From an uncultured Candidatus Actinomarina sp. (lineage in GTDB: Bacteria > Actinomycetota > Acidimicrobiia > Actinomarinales > Actinomarinaceae), in NCBI GenBank assembly GCA_902587025.1, contig CACIJJ010000005.1, positions 1 to 64,000 of the forward strand: a stretch of DNA of 64,000 bases, written 5' to 3'. Below are positions 43,092 through 51,940 of this stretch, piece by piece. Below the pieces are notes generated by a model. The model had not been told where the DNA came from, did no database searches, and was given only the letters and a program-made list of their open reading frames with translations. Within the stretch, counting starts at the first letter, position 1. Each line of letters begins with the position of its first letter. Both the position numbers and the translations under genes were made by a program.

Positions 43092-44882
43092 TTAGAAATT
43101 ATCAGCCTTCATGGCATAAAGATCATCTTTACCTGCTGTAACAGCTGAAGCATAACCAGATGTCAATGGAAGTAGTTGTTCCATGTAAAATTTTGAAAGG
43201 GTTAATTTATCGGTATAAAACTCATCATTAGTTTCTTTAAATTTTTTGTTTGCCAAAATAGCAGCTTTACCCATATAGTATCCACCAAGAACTTGTCCAA
43301 ACATTTTCAAATAAGGTGTAGCAGCAGCACTTGCGTCAACAAGTTCTCCTTCTAACATTCTTCCACCAAGCCACAATGTAACCTCGGACAATGTAGAGAC
43401 TTCTTTTTCAAGCTTTTCTGCCATAGATGAAATTACTTCATCATCTTTCTTCATTTCCTCGATAAGTTCATTTACATCACCCAATAATCTTTGCATTGCT
43501 TGACCATTGTCTAATGGCAGTTTTCTAAACATTAAATCTAAGGCTTGAATTCCATTTGTTCCTTCATAAATTGGTGCAATTCTTGAATCCCTCAGATATT
43601 GAGCTACTCCAGTCTCTTCGACATAACCCATTCCACCATAAACTTGTATAGCCATAGAAGAAAGCTCAACTCCTAAATCTGATATCCATGCTTTAGTAAT
43701 TGGAGTCAAGATTCCACATCTTTCCTCACCAAACGCCTTCATTTCCTCATCTTCTGCAAAGTATTCTACATCCAGCATTAATTGATTGTCATACATCATA
43801 TATCTCATTGCATCAACGTATGATTTAATTGTCATAAGCATTCTTCTAACATCTGCATGATCAATAATTGTTGAATTTTTAGCATCCTCTTTTGACATTC
43901 CAACAGGGCGACCTTGGACTCTATCCCTAGCATATTGAGCAGCACCCTGAAGAGATCCTGATGCGCAAGCAAGACCTTGTCCACCTACCCATACTCTTGC
44001 CTCATTCATCATTGTGAACATGTAATTAAGGCCTCTGTTTTCCTCTCCAACTAAATAGCCAACTGATTCGTTATATTCCATAACACATGTTGGACTTGCG
44101 TGAATACCTAATTTTTCCTCAATAGAGATACATGTTACATTGTTGCTTTGTCCAGAAGAGCCATCTTCATTGACCATCATTTTTGGAACTATAAACATAG
44201 AAATACCTTTTGTTCCTTCAGGTGAACCAGGTACTTTCGCAAGTACTAAATGAATGATGTTGTCAGTCATATCATGTTCTCCAAAAGTAATCCAAACTTT
44301 TGTTCCAGTTATTTTATAAGTTCCATCATCTTGAGGCTCTGCTTTTGTAGTGATTGTACCAAGATCAGATCCTGATTGTGGCTCACTAAGGTTCATAGTC
44401 CCTGTCCACTCACCTGAAACTAATTTAGGTAAAAACTTTTCTTTTTGTTCTTCACTTCCATGAAAATTAATTGCTGAAATTGCTCCGGCACTTAAACCTG
44501 GTGCTAGTCCAAAAGCGAGATTTGCACTACTTAAAATTTCAAGAGTTCCTCCGGAGAGTGCAATTGGCATTCCTCCTCCACCAATTTCTGATGGTAACGA
44601 AATTGAAGCCCACCCAGCTTCGGCAAATCTTTTATAAGCGTCGACAAATTCAGGTGGCATCGATACTTTTCCATTCTCAATAGTTGCCCCTTGTTGATCA
44701 CCAATTGCATTTATTGGTGCCAAAACTTCTTCTGCAAATTTTGCACATTCTTCCATAGTTGGAATGACAATATTTTCAGTGAAGTCACTAAATGCTGGTA
44801 TTTTACCAATAACGTCATAAGTGTCTACTACTTCGTATCCAAACACTATATCTTTAATTGGGGCCTTGTATGCGACAGCCAT
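43092..44882 (-). CDS. Acyl-CoA dehydrogenase with C-terminal extension (FadE5-like)
   Basis: A 596-residue flavoprotein of the large acyl-CoA dehydrogenase subgroup with an extra C-terminal helical domain. The N-terminal FAD region contains WTGTMNLSEPQSGSDLG and TGTKVWITFGEHD. The central helices hold QVYGGMGYVEETGVAQYLRD, and the catalytic base is the Glu in IYEGTNGIQ. The size resembles mycobacterial FadE5-type enzymes acting on medium to long chains. It probably passes electrons through ETF to the membrane Fe-S protein at 31805. Confidence 0.93.
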   Translation of the reverse strand: MAVAYKAPIKDIVFGYEVVDTYDVIGKIPAFSDFTENIVIPTMEECAKFAEEVLAPINAIGDQQGATIENGKVSMPPEFVDAYKRFAEAGWASISLPSEIGGGGMPIALSGGTLEILSSANLAFGLAPGLSAGAISAINFHGSEEQKEKFLPKLVSGEWTGTMNLSEPQSGSDLGTITTKAEPQDDGTYKITGTKVWITFGEHDMTDNIIHLVLAKVPGSPEGTKGISMFIVPKMMVNEDGSSGQSNNVTCISIEEKLGIHASPTCVMEYNESVGYLVGEENRGLNYMFTMMNEARVWVGGQGLACASGSLQGAAQYARDRVQGRPVGMSKEDAKNSTIIDHADVRRMLMTIKSYVDAMRYMMYDNQLMLDVEYFAEDEEMKAFGEERCGILTPITKAWISDLGVELSSMAIQVYGGMGYVEETGVAQYLRDSRIAPIYEGTNGIQALDLMFRKLPLDNGQAMQRLLGDVNELIEEMKKDDEVISSMAEKLEKEVSTLSEVTLWLGGRMLEGELVDASAAATPYLKMFGQVLGGYYMGKAAILANKKFKETNDEFYTDKLTLSKFYMEQLLPLTSGYASAVTAGKDDLYAMKADNF

Positions 44883-44921
44883 ATTCTATTTTAAACGTAA
44901 AGTATCAAAATTATAAAATTC

Positions 44922-45767
44922 TCAGCGTGGTTTTATTTCAATTAATTCTGAGATTTCTTTTATTTTCTCCATAGTGGGAAGTTCATTAGTTCCAGCAACA
45001 ATTGCTCCAGATGCACAAGCACCTTTAACATTCTCAATTAAGTTTTCTACACCAAATGCACCAATGTATGCAGCTGTTGCATCTCCAGCCCCAGTTGAAT
45101 TTATAGTTTTGAAATCTGGCGGTGTAATTTCTAAAACCCCATCTTTACTAATCAACCTTGCAGGAAGATTTGATGATGTTAAAAGTATCCAATCAACGTA
45201 TTCTTCATTTATTAATCTGTTTGCTTCAATCACATCAATTTCATCTTTACTTACAACTAAAAAATTAATTCTGTAAGTAATTTCTTCTTGATAGCCTGCC
45301 TGTGTAATAAACACATCATGGCTTATACTTTCTAAATCTTGTTTTATAAACGGAATAGAATACCTATCTACTATCAAAGAGTCAAAGTTTTTAACTTCTT
45401 TCAAATTATTCCACTTACAAAAGTTATAACCCGAGGAAATTATTGTTCTTTCACCATTTTTATCTACATAAATCGAACAAGTTGGTGTATCGTGATTTTC
45501 AAAAATTATATTTTCATAGTTTATGTTTGAATTTTCAAAATGTTTGATCATATATTTACCAAATTCATCATTTCCTATACTATTTCCTGCGACCCCAACA
45601 TTTAGACCCCAGTGGGCTATATTTTCAGCACAATTAGTTGCTGTACCTCCTGCTCTGATTAGGTATTTATTACTCCTTATGTCTCCACCTAAATTTGGGA
45701 GTTCATCGATGAAATATATAAAATCAGGATTCAGAGTGCCAAAACTCAATATATTATTAAAGGACAT
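44922..45767 (-). CDS. PfkB-family sugar kinase
   Basis: A 281-residue ribokinase-like kinase. The N-terminal signature is GTATNCAENIAHWGLNVGVAGNSIGNDEFG, and the C-terminal signature NSTGAGDATAAYIGAF carries the catalytic Asp and anion hole. It phosphorylates a sugar or nucleoside; the specific substrate is not readable. The start has TAGAAT 7 nt upstream. It is separated from the acyl-CoA dehydrogenase start by 39 nt. Confidence 0.88.
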   Translation of the reverse strand: MSFNNILSFGTLNPDFIYFIDELPNLGGDIRSNKYLIRAGGTATNCAENIAHWGLNVGVAGNSIGNDEFGKYMIKHFENSNINYENIIFENHDTPTCSIYVDKNGERTIISSGYNFCKWNNLKEVKNFDSLIVDRYSIPFIKQDLESISHDVFITQAGYQEEITYRINFLVVSKDEIDVIEANRLINEEYVDWILLTSSNLPARLISKDGVLEITPPDFKTINSTGAGDATAAYIGAFGVENLIENVKGACASGAIVAGTNELPTMEKIKEISELIEIKPR

Positions 45768-45774
45768 AATTACT

Positions 45775-45780
45775 ATTCTA
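45775..45780 (-). promoter_or_regulatory. -10-like TAGAAT for the PfkB-family gene
   Basis: TAGAAT on the minus strand, 7 nt before ATG 45767. Confidence 0.35.
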
Positions 45781-45828
45781 TGCTTTAAAAATTTATCATA
45801 TAAGCCGAATTTTGTTTAAATATTAATT

Positions 45829-46236
45829 ATGAACGTAAAAACATTAAATGCAAAAATTGATGAATTTGTATCAAACACGATGAGTTTTTTAAACAACATC
45901 CAAGTTTATCATTGGCAAACCCAGTCTTATTCAGAACATGAAGCATTGGGCGAATACTATGAAACTCTTACTCAGTTAAATGATAAGCTTGTCGAGTCAT
46001 GGCAGGGAAATCAAAATACCAGACTGAGATTTAGTGAAGGTCCCTATTCAATTGAAAACTATTTTTCAAAAGAAGAAACTAAAAATAAAATTGTTGAGTT
46101 TAAAGAACAGGTAACTAAAATTTCAGGATTTGTATCTGAATTAAATGAGACAAACCAGTTTGATGATATTGAAAATATTCTTGAAGAAATATCAGAAGTT
46201 AACAGCCGAACTCTTTATCTTTTAAGTTTGAATTAA
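45829..46236 (+). CDS. Ferritin-like/Dps-like DUF5856 protein
   Basis: A 135-residue all-helical protein. IQVYHWQTQSYSEHEALGEYYE is the signature of small Dps-like DUF5856 proteins, with His and Glu at ferritin-type spacing. Iron or DNA protection is suggested by the fold but the classical Dps ferroxidase residues are not all recognisable. It is upstream of a DsrE-like gene in the same direction with a 49-nt gap. Confidence 0.72.
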   Translation: MNVKTLNAKIDEFVSNTMSFLNNIQVYHWQTQSYSEHEALGEYYETLTQLNDKLVESWQGNQNTRLRFSEGPYSIENYFSKEETKNKIVEFKEQVTKISGFVSELNETNQFDDIENILEEISEVNSRTLYLLSLN

Positions 46237-46285
46237 TCCAAAAACTGAATACTCTGTAATTCGAAAATAAATTAGAAAGGTACAA

Positions 46286-46651
46286 ATGAAAGTCGCCTAT
46301 GTTTTAAATACACCCAACGCTGCAAATTATAAAGTTGGAGAAATGATACTTCCTCAACTTGAAAGTGATAGTCACGGTGTTGATGTTGTAGGAATTTTCT
46401 TTTTTGATGATAATACGATGCTTCTTAAGAAAGGAAACCCTAAAGGAGAAAGACTTGCAAAAATTGCTGCAGAAAAAGGCATGCTCTTAATGATGTGTGA
46501 CCAATGTGCAAATCAAAGAGGTTTAGCTTCTGAAAACAGCGATGGTGGCTATTCACCTGAAGGTACAGTTGATGGAGTAACAGTGGGTTGTTTTCCAGAT
46601 CTCTATAGTGCATTATCAGGTAATATGCCTGATCAGGTCATTTCACTTTAA
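46286..46651 (+). CDS. DsrE/DsrF-like sulfur-relay protein
   Basis: A 121-residue DsrE-fold protein. KVAYVLNTPNAANYKVGEMILPQ is the N-terminal strand-helix, and MMCDQCANQRGL places a CxxC where DsrE proteins carry a sulfur-accepting Cys; a third Cys is in TVGCFPDLYSAL. It may carry persulfide sulfur, or selenium in principle, since selD and a selenoprotein gene are in this genome; this is a hypothesis only. AGAAAGG stands before the ATG. Confidence 0.8.
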   Translation: MKVAYVLNTPNAANYKVGEMILPQLESDSHGVDVVGIFFFDDNTMLLKKGNPKGERLAKIAAEKGMLLMMCDQCANQRGLASENSDGGYSPEGTVDGVTVGCFPDLYSALSGNMPDQVISL

Positions 46652-46666
46652 CCTAAGAATTACCTA

Positions 46667-46699
46667 AGACAAATTACCACTACAAACGTTAATTTGTCT
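46667..46699 (+). terminator. Inverted repeat after the DsrE-like gene, possible terminator
   Basis: AGACAAATTA (46667-46676) pairs with TAATTTGTCT (46690-46699) around 13 nt, followed by AAGTTTT. The stem is AT-rich and the T run short, so a weak terminator or protein site are both possible. Just upstream ACCTAAGA occurs twice (46651 and 46662). Confidence 0.4.
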
Positions 46700-46778
46700 A
46701 AGTTTTGGGTTATTGAAAATAAACACTTTTCACTCACTTAATTTAAAGGATGAAAGAATTAATAGACTTTTGTTGTTA

Positions 46779-47627
46779 TTAAGCTTGTAGCCAGTCTTCA
46801 GGATTATCATCAACAAAAAAATCTGAAACTAAAGTTGCGTCTGGATCTACTGCATATTGATCAAAATCTGTGATACCTTCTTCTTCAAGAACATCTTGGT
46901 CTAAAAAGAAGTTTCCGGTGCATGATGATGAATCTCTCTTTAAAACGGCGTATGCAGCATCAGCATATATAGAAGGTTTTCTTGATCCTTTCACAAGCTC
47001 TGCCCCAATTACATTCCTTACAGCAGCTGTATCTAATGAAGTTCTTGGCCATAGACAATTTGATGCGATTCCAAATTTACCAAGTTCTTCTGCTAATCCA
47101 TGAGCTATCAATGTCATACCATATTTTGCAGTTGTGTAAGCTAATGTCATTCCAAACCATTTTCTATCGAAGTTCAAAGGCGGGGAAAGTGTGAGGATGT
47201 GTGGATTATCTCCATTTTTTAAATGAGGAATTGTTTTTTGACTTAATAAGAATGTCCCTCTTACATTAATTCCATGCATTAAGTCATATCTTTTCATTGG
47301 AGTATTTACTGTATCGGTAAGGTGAATGGCACTTGCATTATTTACACAAATATCTATTCCACCAAACTTTTCAGCAGCTTCATTGACGGCGCTTTCTACT
47401 TGTTCTTCAAATCTTATATCACAAACGATAGGCAAAGCGTTCCCACCAACTGACTCAATCTCTTCTGCAGCTGTATAAATTGTTCCTGGAAGCGTAGGAT
47501 GAGGTTCGGTTGTTTTTGCGAGTATAGCAATGTTTGCTCCATCTTTACCAAGTGCTTTCGCTATTTCAAGGCCAACACCTCTTGACCCTCCACTCATAAT
47601 TATTGTTTTATCTTTAAAAAATGACAT
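46779..47627 (-). CDS. Short-chain dehydrogenase (HSDL2-like SDR)
   Basis: A 282-residue SDR. The NAD(P) site is GGSRGVGLEIAKALGKDG, NNASAI is the second cofactor block, and the catalytic pair is in YTTAKYGM (YxxxK) with LTLSPPLNF supplying the Ser position. ASNCLWPRTSLDTAAVRNVIG matches hydroxysteroid dehydrogenase-like 2 proteins, a group linked to fatty-acid or lipid metabolism. It starts 3 nt after the malate synthase stop, so it is in the glyoxylate-shunt unit. Confidence 0.87.
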   Translation of the reverse strand: MSFFKDKTIIMSGGSRGVGLEIAKALGKDGANIAILAKTTEPHPTLPGTIYTAAEEIESVGGNALPIVCDIRFEEQVESAVNEAAEKFGGIDICVNNASAIHLTDTVNTPMKRYDLMHGINVRGTFLLSQKTIPHLKNGDNPHILTLSPPLNFDRKWFGMTLAYTTAKYGMTLIAHGLAEELGKFGIASNCLWPRTSLDTAAVRNVIGAELVKGSRKPSIYADAAYAVLKRDSSSCTGNFFLDQDVLEEEGITDFDQYAVDPDATLVSDFFVDDNPEDWLQA

Positions 47628-47630
47628 AAT

Positions 47631-49202
47631 CTAATCTATTAAATTATAAGCTGATAAAGTCAAAAATTCTTCGAAATTCTCATCAAAAATAAGATCACTA
47701 AATACCTCTACTGCTTCATTTAGCATTTCTGAATTTTTCTGAATTTCTTTTATTTTATTTACTTCGTCATCAATTAACTCATTTATAAAACCTTTATCAA
47801 TCATATTATCTGATTCAGTCACTGCTTTATTATTTAGCCATTGCCATAATTGTGATCTTGAAATCTCAGCTGTAGCAGCATCCTCCATGAGATTAAATAA
47901 TGCAGCTGCTCCTTGTCCTAGAAGCCATGATTGGATATACAAGATACCTACACGTATGTTTGTTCTTATCCCTTCTTCGGTAATTGTTGAATTGGGAATG
48001 TTAAAATCTTGGAGCATCTCTTCAGATATAATTGGTTCGTTAGGTACATAGTCAATTTGGTTTTCTTTTGTACCTAAGGCATTTTGGAACACATCTTTAC
48101 ATACTTTTACTAAATCTGGATGAGCTACCCAAGAACCATCAAACCCCATAGAAACTTCTCGCTCTTTATCTTTCTTAACATTTTCTAATGCTTTCTCAGT
48201 AACATCCGTATCTCTTCTATTTGGAATAAATGCAGACATACCTCCTATTGCATGAGCTCCTCTTTTGTGACAACTTTGTACGAGCAGCTCAGTATATGCT
48301 TTCATAAATGGAACAGTCATGGTAATTTGTGATCTATCTGGAAAATTGATTTCTTCTAGGTCCCTATGTTTTTTTATTGCACTAAAAATATAATCCCATC
48401 TGCCTGCATTCATACCAAGAGAGTGGTCTTTTAAAGAATAAAGCATCTCTTCAATTTCAAATGAAGCAGAAATTGTTTCAAGGAGAACAGTAGCTCTAAT
48501 TGTTCCTCTGGGTAGATCTAATTCATCTTCAGAAAAAGAAAATATGTCATCCCAGAGTTGTGATTCTTTACTATTTTCAAGCTTTGGTATATAGAAATAC
48601 GTACCAATGCCGTTATCTAATCTTAATTGTGCATTATGAAATGTATATAGAGCAAAATCTAAAAATGCTCCTGAAATTGGTAATTCATTTATCAATACAT
48701 TTTTCTCATCAAGGTGTAAACCTCTTGGCCTTACAAAAAGGCTTGTATTACTTTCTGAATCTAGCGTGTATGTCTTTTTGTTTTTTGGATCAATAAATTC
48801 AAGTTTCTTCAAATTTGCATCAAGTAAATTTATTTGACCATTCATTATGTTGTTCCAGGTAGGTGAAGTTGAATCTTCAAAATCTGCCATGAATACATCG
48901 GCACCAGAATTTAAGGCATTAATTATCATTTTTCTATCAACTGGACCAGTAATTTCAACGTTCCTATTTGTTACATCTTTTGGAGGTGGAGTAACTTTCC
49001 AGTCACCCTCTCTTATTTTTTTATCTTTAGGAAAAGAGAGTTTAGTACCTGATGAAATTGCATTTTGTATTTTTTTTCTATTCTCTAAAATTTCTTGACG
49101 ACTGATTTCAAAATTTGAGCAAATTTTTTCTAAAAAATTTATTGCCTCATTAGATAATATTGATTGGTATTCATTTTTTTTATTTGATTCGATTTCAATC
49201 AT
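47631..49202 (-). CDS. aceB: Malate synthase (AceB/A type)
   Basis: A 523-residue enzyme joining glyoxylate and acetyl-CoA to malate. Signature blocks are VLLETISASFEIEEMLYSLKDHSLGMNAGRWDY (substrate and Mg2+ residues), GMSAFIPNRRDTDV, and GSWVAHPDLVKVC. This is the short A form rather than the large G form (GlcB) often found in Actinobacteria. The ATG overlaps the isocitrate lyase stop by 1 nt. Confidence 0.95.
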   Translation of the reverse strand: MIEIESNKKNEYQSILSNEAINFLEKICSNFEISRQEILENRKKIQNAISSGTKLSFPKDKKIREGDWKVTPPPKDVTNRNVEITGPVDRKMIINALNSGADVFMADFEDSTSPTWNNIMNGQINLLDANLKKLEFIDPKNKKTYTLDSESNTSLFVRPRGLHLDEKNVLINELPISGAFLDFALYTFHNAQLRLDNGIGTYFYIPKLENSKESQLWDDIFSFSEDELDLPRGTIRATVLLETISASFEIEEMLYSLKDHSLGMNAGRWDYIFSAIKKHRDLEEINFPDRSQITMTVPFMKAYTELLVQSCHKRGAHAIGGMSAFIPNRRDTDVTEKALENVKKDKEREVSMGFDGSWVAHPDLVKVCKDVFQNALGTKENQIDYVPNEPIISEEMLQDFNIPNSTITEEGIRTNIRVGILYIQSWLLGQGAAALFNLMEDAATAEISRSQLWQWLNNKAVTESDNMIDKGFINELIDDEVNKIKEIQKNSEMLNEAVEVFSDLIFDENFEEFLTLSAYNLID

Positions 49203-50488
49203 TAAAACTGTTCTTCTTCGGTAGAACCCTCCAGTGCTAGCGTGGAGGCATCGCCACCTGAAATTATTGTTGATACTTTGTCAAAGTAACCGGCTCCAAC
49301 TTCTCTCTGATGCTTAACAGAGGTAAACCCTTTTTCTTCAAGTGAAAACTCTTTTTCTTGAAGTTCGACATAAGATGACATATTTCCACCCTTATAGTTT
49401 GTAGCTAATTCAAACATTGAAGTATTGAGGGCATGAAAACCTGCCAATGTTATGAATTGAAATTTATATCCAAATGAATTTAGCTGTTCTTGAAATGTTT
49501 CAATTTCCTTTTCATTTAGTGAAGCTTTCCAATTAAATGATGGAGAACAATTATAAGCCATAAGCTTATTTGGATATTTTTCACGCACAGCTTCTGCAAA
49601 ATCTTTTGCAAAGCCTAGATCTGGTTTAGATGTTTCACACCAAACTAAGTCTGAATAAGGAGCATAAGATAATGCTCTTGAAATAGCTGCTTCAGGTCCA
49701 TTATTTACTCTGTAAAATCCTTCAGCGGTTCTCTCTCCAGTTACAAACTTTGAATCAATTTCATCGATATCACTGGTAAGTAAATTTGCACCCAGAGCGT
49801 CAGTTCTAGCAATTATTACAAGTGGAACTCCAAGTGTATCAGCTGCAAGCCTTGCAGAGGTTAATGTTCGGATATGTTGGCTTGTCGGAACAAGAACTTT
49901 TCCTCCCATATGGCCACATTTTTTTTCAGCAGCAAGTTGATCTTCAAAATGAACTGCAGCAACTCCAGCCTCTATGAATTTTTTCGTAAGTTCAAAAACA
50001 TTCAATGCTCCTCCAAATCCTGCTTCTCCGTCAGCAACAATTGGAATAATATAGTTTGTCGACTCAATTCCATCGGTTTTATCTACCTGCTCAGCTCTTA
50101 AAAGTGCATTATTTATTTTTTTTGCAAGGTTAGGCGCACTGTTACTTGGGTATAGAGATTGGTCAGGATATGTCGTATCTCCGAGGTTTGAGTCTGCAGC
50201 TACCTGCCAACCACTTAAATAAATAGCCTCAAGTCCAGCCTTCGCCATTTGTACTGCCTGGTTACCTGACAAAGCACCTAAGGCTGAAATCCATTCTTTT
50301 TCTCGATTTAGTAAGTTCCACAAGTTTGAAGAGCCATTTTGTGAAAGAGAATAATTTATATGTATTGAGTTTCTTAAAGAAACAACGTCTTCTGCTGAAT
50401 AGTTTCTTTTAGTATCTTTCCATCTAGGGTTAGATTCCCATTCTTTAGCCAACAAAGCGGCATCTAAGTGATCTTTATTCTCCATCAT
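49202..50488 (-). CDS. aceA: Isocitrate lyase
   Basis: A 428-residue enzyme cleaving isocitrate to glyoxylate and succinate. The catalytic loop [13 protein letters not shown] is intact with the nucleophilic Cys. [16 protein letters not shown] and [10 protein letters not shown] are substrate blocks. With malate synthase downstream and an acyl-CoA dehydrogenase nearby it lets the cell grow on C2 units. The start lies 14 nt inside the 3' end of the small upstream gene. Expression is probably controlled by the leader at 50721-50824. Confidence 0.97.
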   Translation of the reverse strand: MMENKDHLDAALLAKEWESNPRWKDTKRNYSAEDVVSLRNSIHINYSLSQNGSSNLWNLLNREKEWISALGALSGNQAVQMAKAGLEAIYLSGWQVAADSNLGDTTYPDQSLYPSNSAPNLAKKINNALLRAEQVDKTDGIESTNYIIPIVADGEAGFGGALNVFELTKKFIEAGVAAVHFEDQLAAEKKCGHMGGKVLVPTSQHIRTLTSARLAADTLGVPLVIIARTDALGANLLTSDIDEIDSKFVTGERTAEGFYRVNNGPEAAISRALSYAPYSDLVWCETSKPDLGFAKDFAEAVREKYPNKLMAYNCSPSFNWKASLNEKEIETFQEQLNSFGYKFQFITLAGFHALNTSMFELATNYKGGNMSSYVELQEKEFSLEEKGFTSVKHQREVGAGYFDKVSTIISGGDASTLALEGSTEEEQF

Positions 50489-50699
50489 AAAAACTTTCGT
50501 AAATGTCGTCTTTTGTTTGTTTTAATTTTTTTGCAACATTTCGATAAGTTCGTATAAATCCAATTTTTTTCAAAAAGTTGTAAGGAGCTCTGAAGATTTT
50601 ATCTTCAAAAGAAAGAAAATTATTCACGAATTTAGATGATTTTTTTTCATCATCTTTTTCATAATATTCTTCATCATAAAACGTGTTTTCGTCAATCAT
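50475..50699 (-). CDS. Small charged protein ahead of isocitrate lyase, unknown
   Basis: A 74-residue protein, with an acidic N-terminus ([19 protein letters not shown]) and a basic aromatic centre ([23 protein letters not shown]). GAAAGG lies 6 nt upstream of ATG 50699. The stop falls inside the aceA start region, so it is the first cistron after the leader. I do not recognise it; a regulator of aceA or a ribosome-associated protein are possibilities without evidence. Confidence 0.6.
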   Translation of the reverse strand: MIDENTFYDEEYYEKDDEKKSSKFVNNFLSFEDKIFRAPYNFLKKIGFIRTYRNVAKKLKQTKDDIYESFYDGE

Positions 50700-50710
50700 T
50701 TTTTTCCTTT

Positions 50711-50737
50711 CAAAAAAAATCCGGGCAATCTGCCCGG
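50711..50737 (-). terminator. Intrinsic terminator in the aceA-operon leader
   Basis: CCGGGCA-GAT-TGCCCGG read on the minus strand forms a 7-bp GC-rich stem, followed by ATTTTTTTT. It lies between the tiny leader ORF and the first cistron, so it would stop transcription before the operon unless overridden; it could also terminate readthrough from 50860. Confidence 0.9.
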
Positions 50738-50751
50738 TCCATCAAACGCAT

Positions 50752-50794
50752 GCGACAGGGCTATCTATATGTAGATCACCACCACTTTTGCCGC
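50752..50794 (-). promoter_or_regulatory. Structured RNA element in the aceA leader
   Basis: On the minus strand GCGGCA (50794-50789) pairs with TGTCGC (50757-50752) with one G-U, enclosing GATCTA-CATA-TAGATA (50777-50762), a second hairpin. Unpaired AAAGTGGTGGT and GCCC flank it. The structure overlaps the leader ORF and stands 15 nt before the terminator stem. It resembles no riboswitch class I know. Confidence 0.5.
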
Positions 50795-50809
50795 ATTTAA
50801 TTTAAACAT
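50765..50809 (-). CDS. Possible 14-residue leader peptide before the aceA operon
   Basis: Reads MFKLNAAKVVVIYI then TAG. The ATG is 6 nt after a TATATT box with an extended TG, so the mRNA would begin at the ATG. It holds a Val-Val-Val-Ile run and ends inside the hairpin at 50762-50777, ahead of a strong terminator. Such an order (tiny ORF, alternative hairpin, terminator) is typical of attenuation, but no translation evidence exists. Confidence 0.4.
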   Translation of the reverse strand: MFKLNAAKVVVIYI

Positions 50810-50815
50810 GAGAAT

Positions 50816-50824
50816 AATATAGCA
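50816..50824 (-). promoter_or_regulatory. Extended -10 promoter (TGC-TATATT) of the aceA leader
   Basis: TGCTATATT on the minus strand, 6 nt before ATG 50809. The extended TG element fits the lack of a clear -35 box. Confidence 0.45.
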
Positions 50825-50859
50825 GTCCTTTTGCAATAATGTATTACATTTTTGTTAAA

Positions 50860-51924
50860 TTAATTTTGGCTAGCTGCCACACTAGCAATTATTACAGTTA
50901 GTGTAATAACACCTGCTGCAGCGATAAGCACCTCGTTTCTAGTAATTTTAATTTTTGGTGCAGAACTCATTACAGAAGCAAACAATAAAATTGCTGCAGA
51001 TATTATTAGCGCAAATAAAGGTGCATAATCGTGAAAATTAATAAATACTTGAGAAATTAATACTGATATTACACCACCAAATAAAATTGCCCCTAATGGA
51101 ATTACAATAGATCCAGTTACTCTATTTCTAATTACATTTGCCTCTTTCAACTCATATATGTCCAAACCTTTAGGTATACCAAGGACCATCACGATTGAAG
51201 CAATTATTGCTTGAGAGATAGTTGAAAACAATACAATCCTCCAAAAAGATCCAATCACCGGAATTAGAAAAGTCGTAACATCTTCTTCAAGTATTGCTTC
51301 TATAGTTACCCCGATATTTGAAGTTATTACAAATCCAATTGAAGAACCAAATATTAAACCAAGACCAACTCCAAGAAATAACGACTCTCTATCGTTTGTA
51401 AGAATCCCAAAACCCTCATAATTTTTTTCGAGAATTTTTTTTAAGTTTATTGAACTTATTACAGCAAAAAAAGTTGTAGTTAAAGCAATATTCAAAATGT
51501 ACTGAGTGGGGGTATAGTTTGCAATTAAATTTAGAGTTTCAGACTCAAGAATTAGACCTTCATAAAGATATGAACTTACAATAAACGCCTGAATAAACCC
51601 AGCAACGATTCCAAAAACTGTTCCGTACTGTAAAGCTCTAAAAATCTTAACTGAGAGTTGAGCTGGTGGGGGAATATCTTCATCAACATAACTAAGCACT
51701 GTTTCTACAGGAGCCTCTTCTACAACCGTTTCTACTGGAGCCTCTTCTACAACCGTTTCTACTGGAGCAGAACTGACTGCTGGAGCTTCTCCACTGGACC
51801 AACTTGCGAGAATTGCGTTAACATCAACCCCATTTGCTTGTGCTCTAGCTTGTGCTGAACGAGAAACCAATTCTTGAGGTACACCTGTATCTGTACTTAT
51901 TTGTTCTACTAATTTTTCGTCCAT
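50860..51924 (-). CDS. Membrane protein with N-terminal helical domain and 9-residue repeats, unknown
   Basis: A 354-residue protein. The N-terminal 45 residues form a small helical block (DTGVPQELVSRSAQARAQANG). A linker follows with three near-identical copies of APVETVVEE (positions about 56-82, 27-bp repeats at DNA level), and then a polytopic membrane part of about seven or eight segments. I do not recognise the family. It begins 16 nt after the ctaG stop, so it belongs to the caa3 oxidase operon and may serve oxidase assembly; that is inferred only from position. Confidence 0.7.
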   Translation of the reverse strand: MDEKLVEQISTDTGVPQELVSRSAQARAQANGVDVNAILASWSSGEAPAVSSAPVETVVEEAPVETVVEEAPVETVLSYVDEDIPPPAQLSVKIFRALQYGTVFGIVAGFIQAFIVSSYLYEGLILESETLNLIANYTPTQYILNIALTTTFFAVISSINLKKILEKNYEGFGILTNDRESLFLGVGLGLIFGSSIGFVITSNIGVTIEAILEEDVTTFLIPVIGSFWRIVLFSTISQAIIASIVMVLGIPKGLDIYELKEANVIRNRVTGSIVIPLGAILFGGVISVLISQVFINFHDYAPLFALIISAAILLFASVMSSAPKIKITRNEVLIAAAGVITLTVIIASVAASQN

Positions 51925-51940
51925 AGGATTTATTTAAATT

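Noticed and set aside
50705-50824. A known riboswitch class in the aceA leader
   Set aside because: I compared by memory with fluoride, glycine, SAM, ZTP and guanidine classes and saw none of their conserved cores; it is kept only as an unnamed element.
51696-51780. Short tandem repeats as a mobile element or CRISPR
   Set aside because: The 27-bp repeats are in frame and encode the APVETVVEE linker; there are no spacers or target-site duplications.
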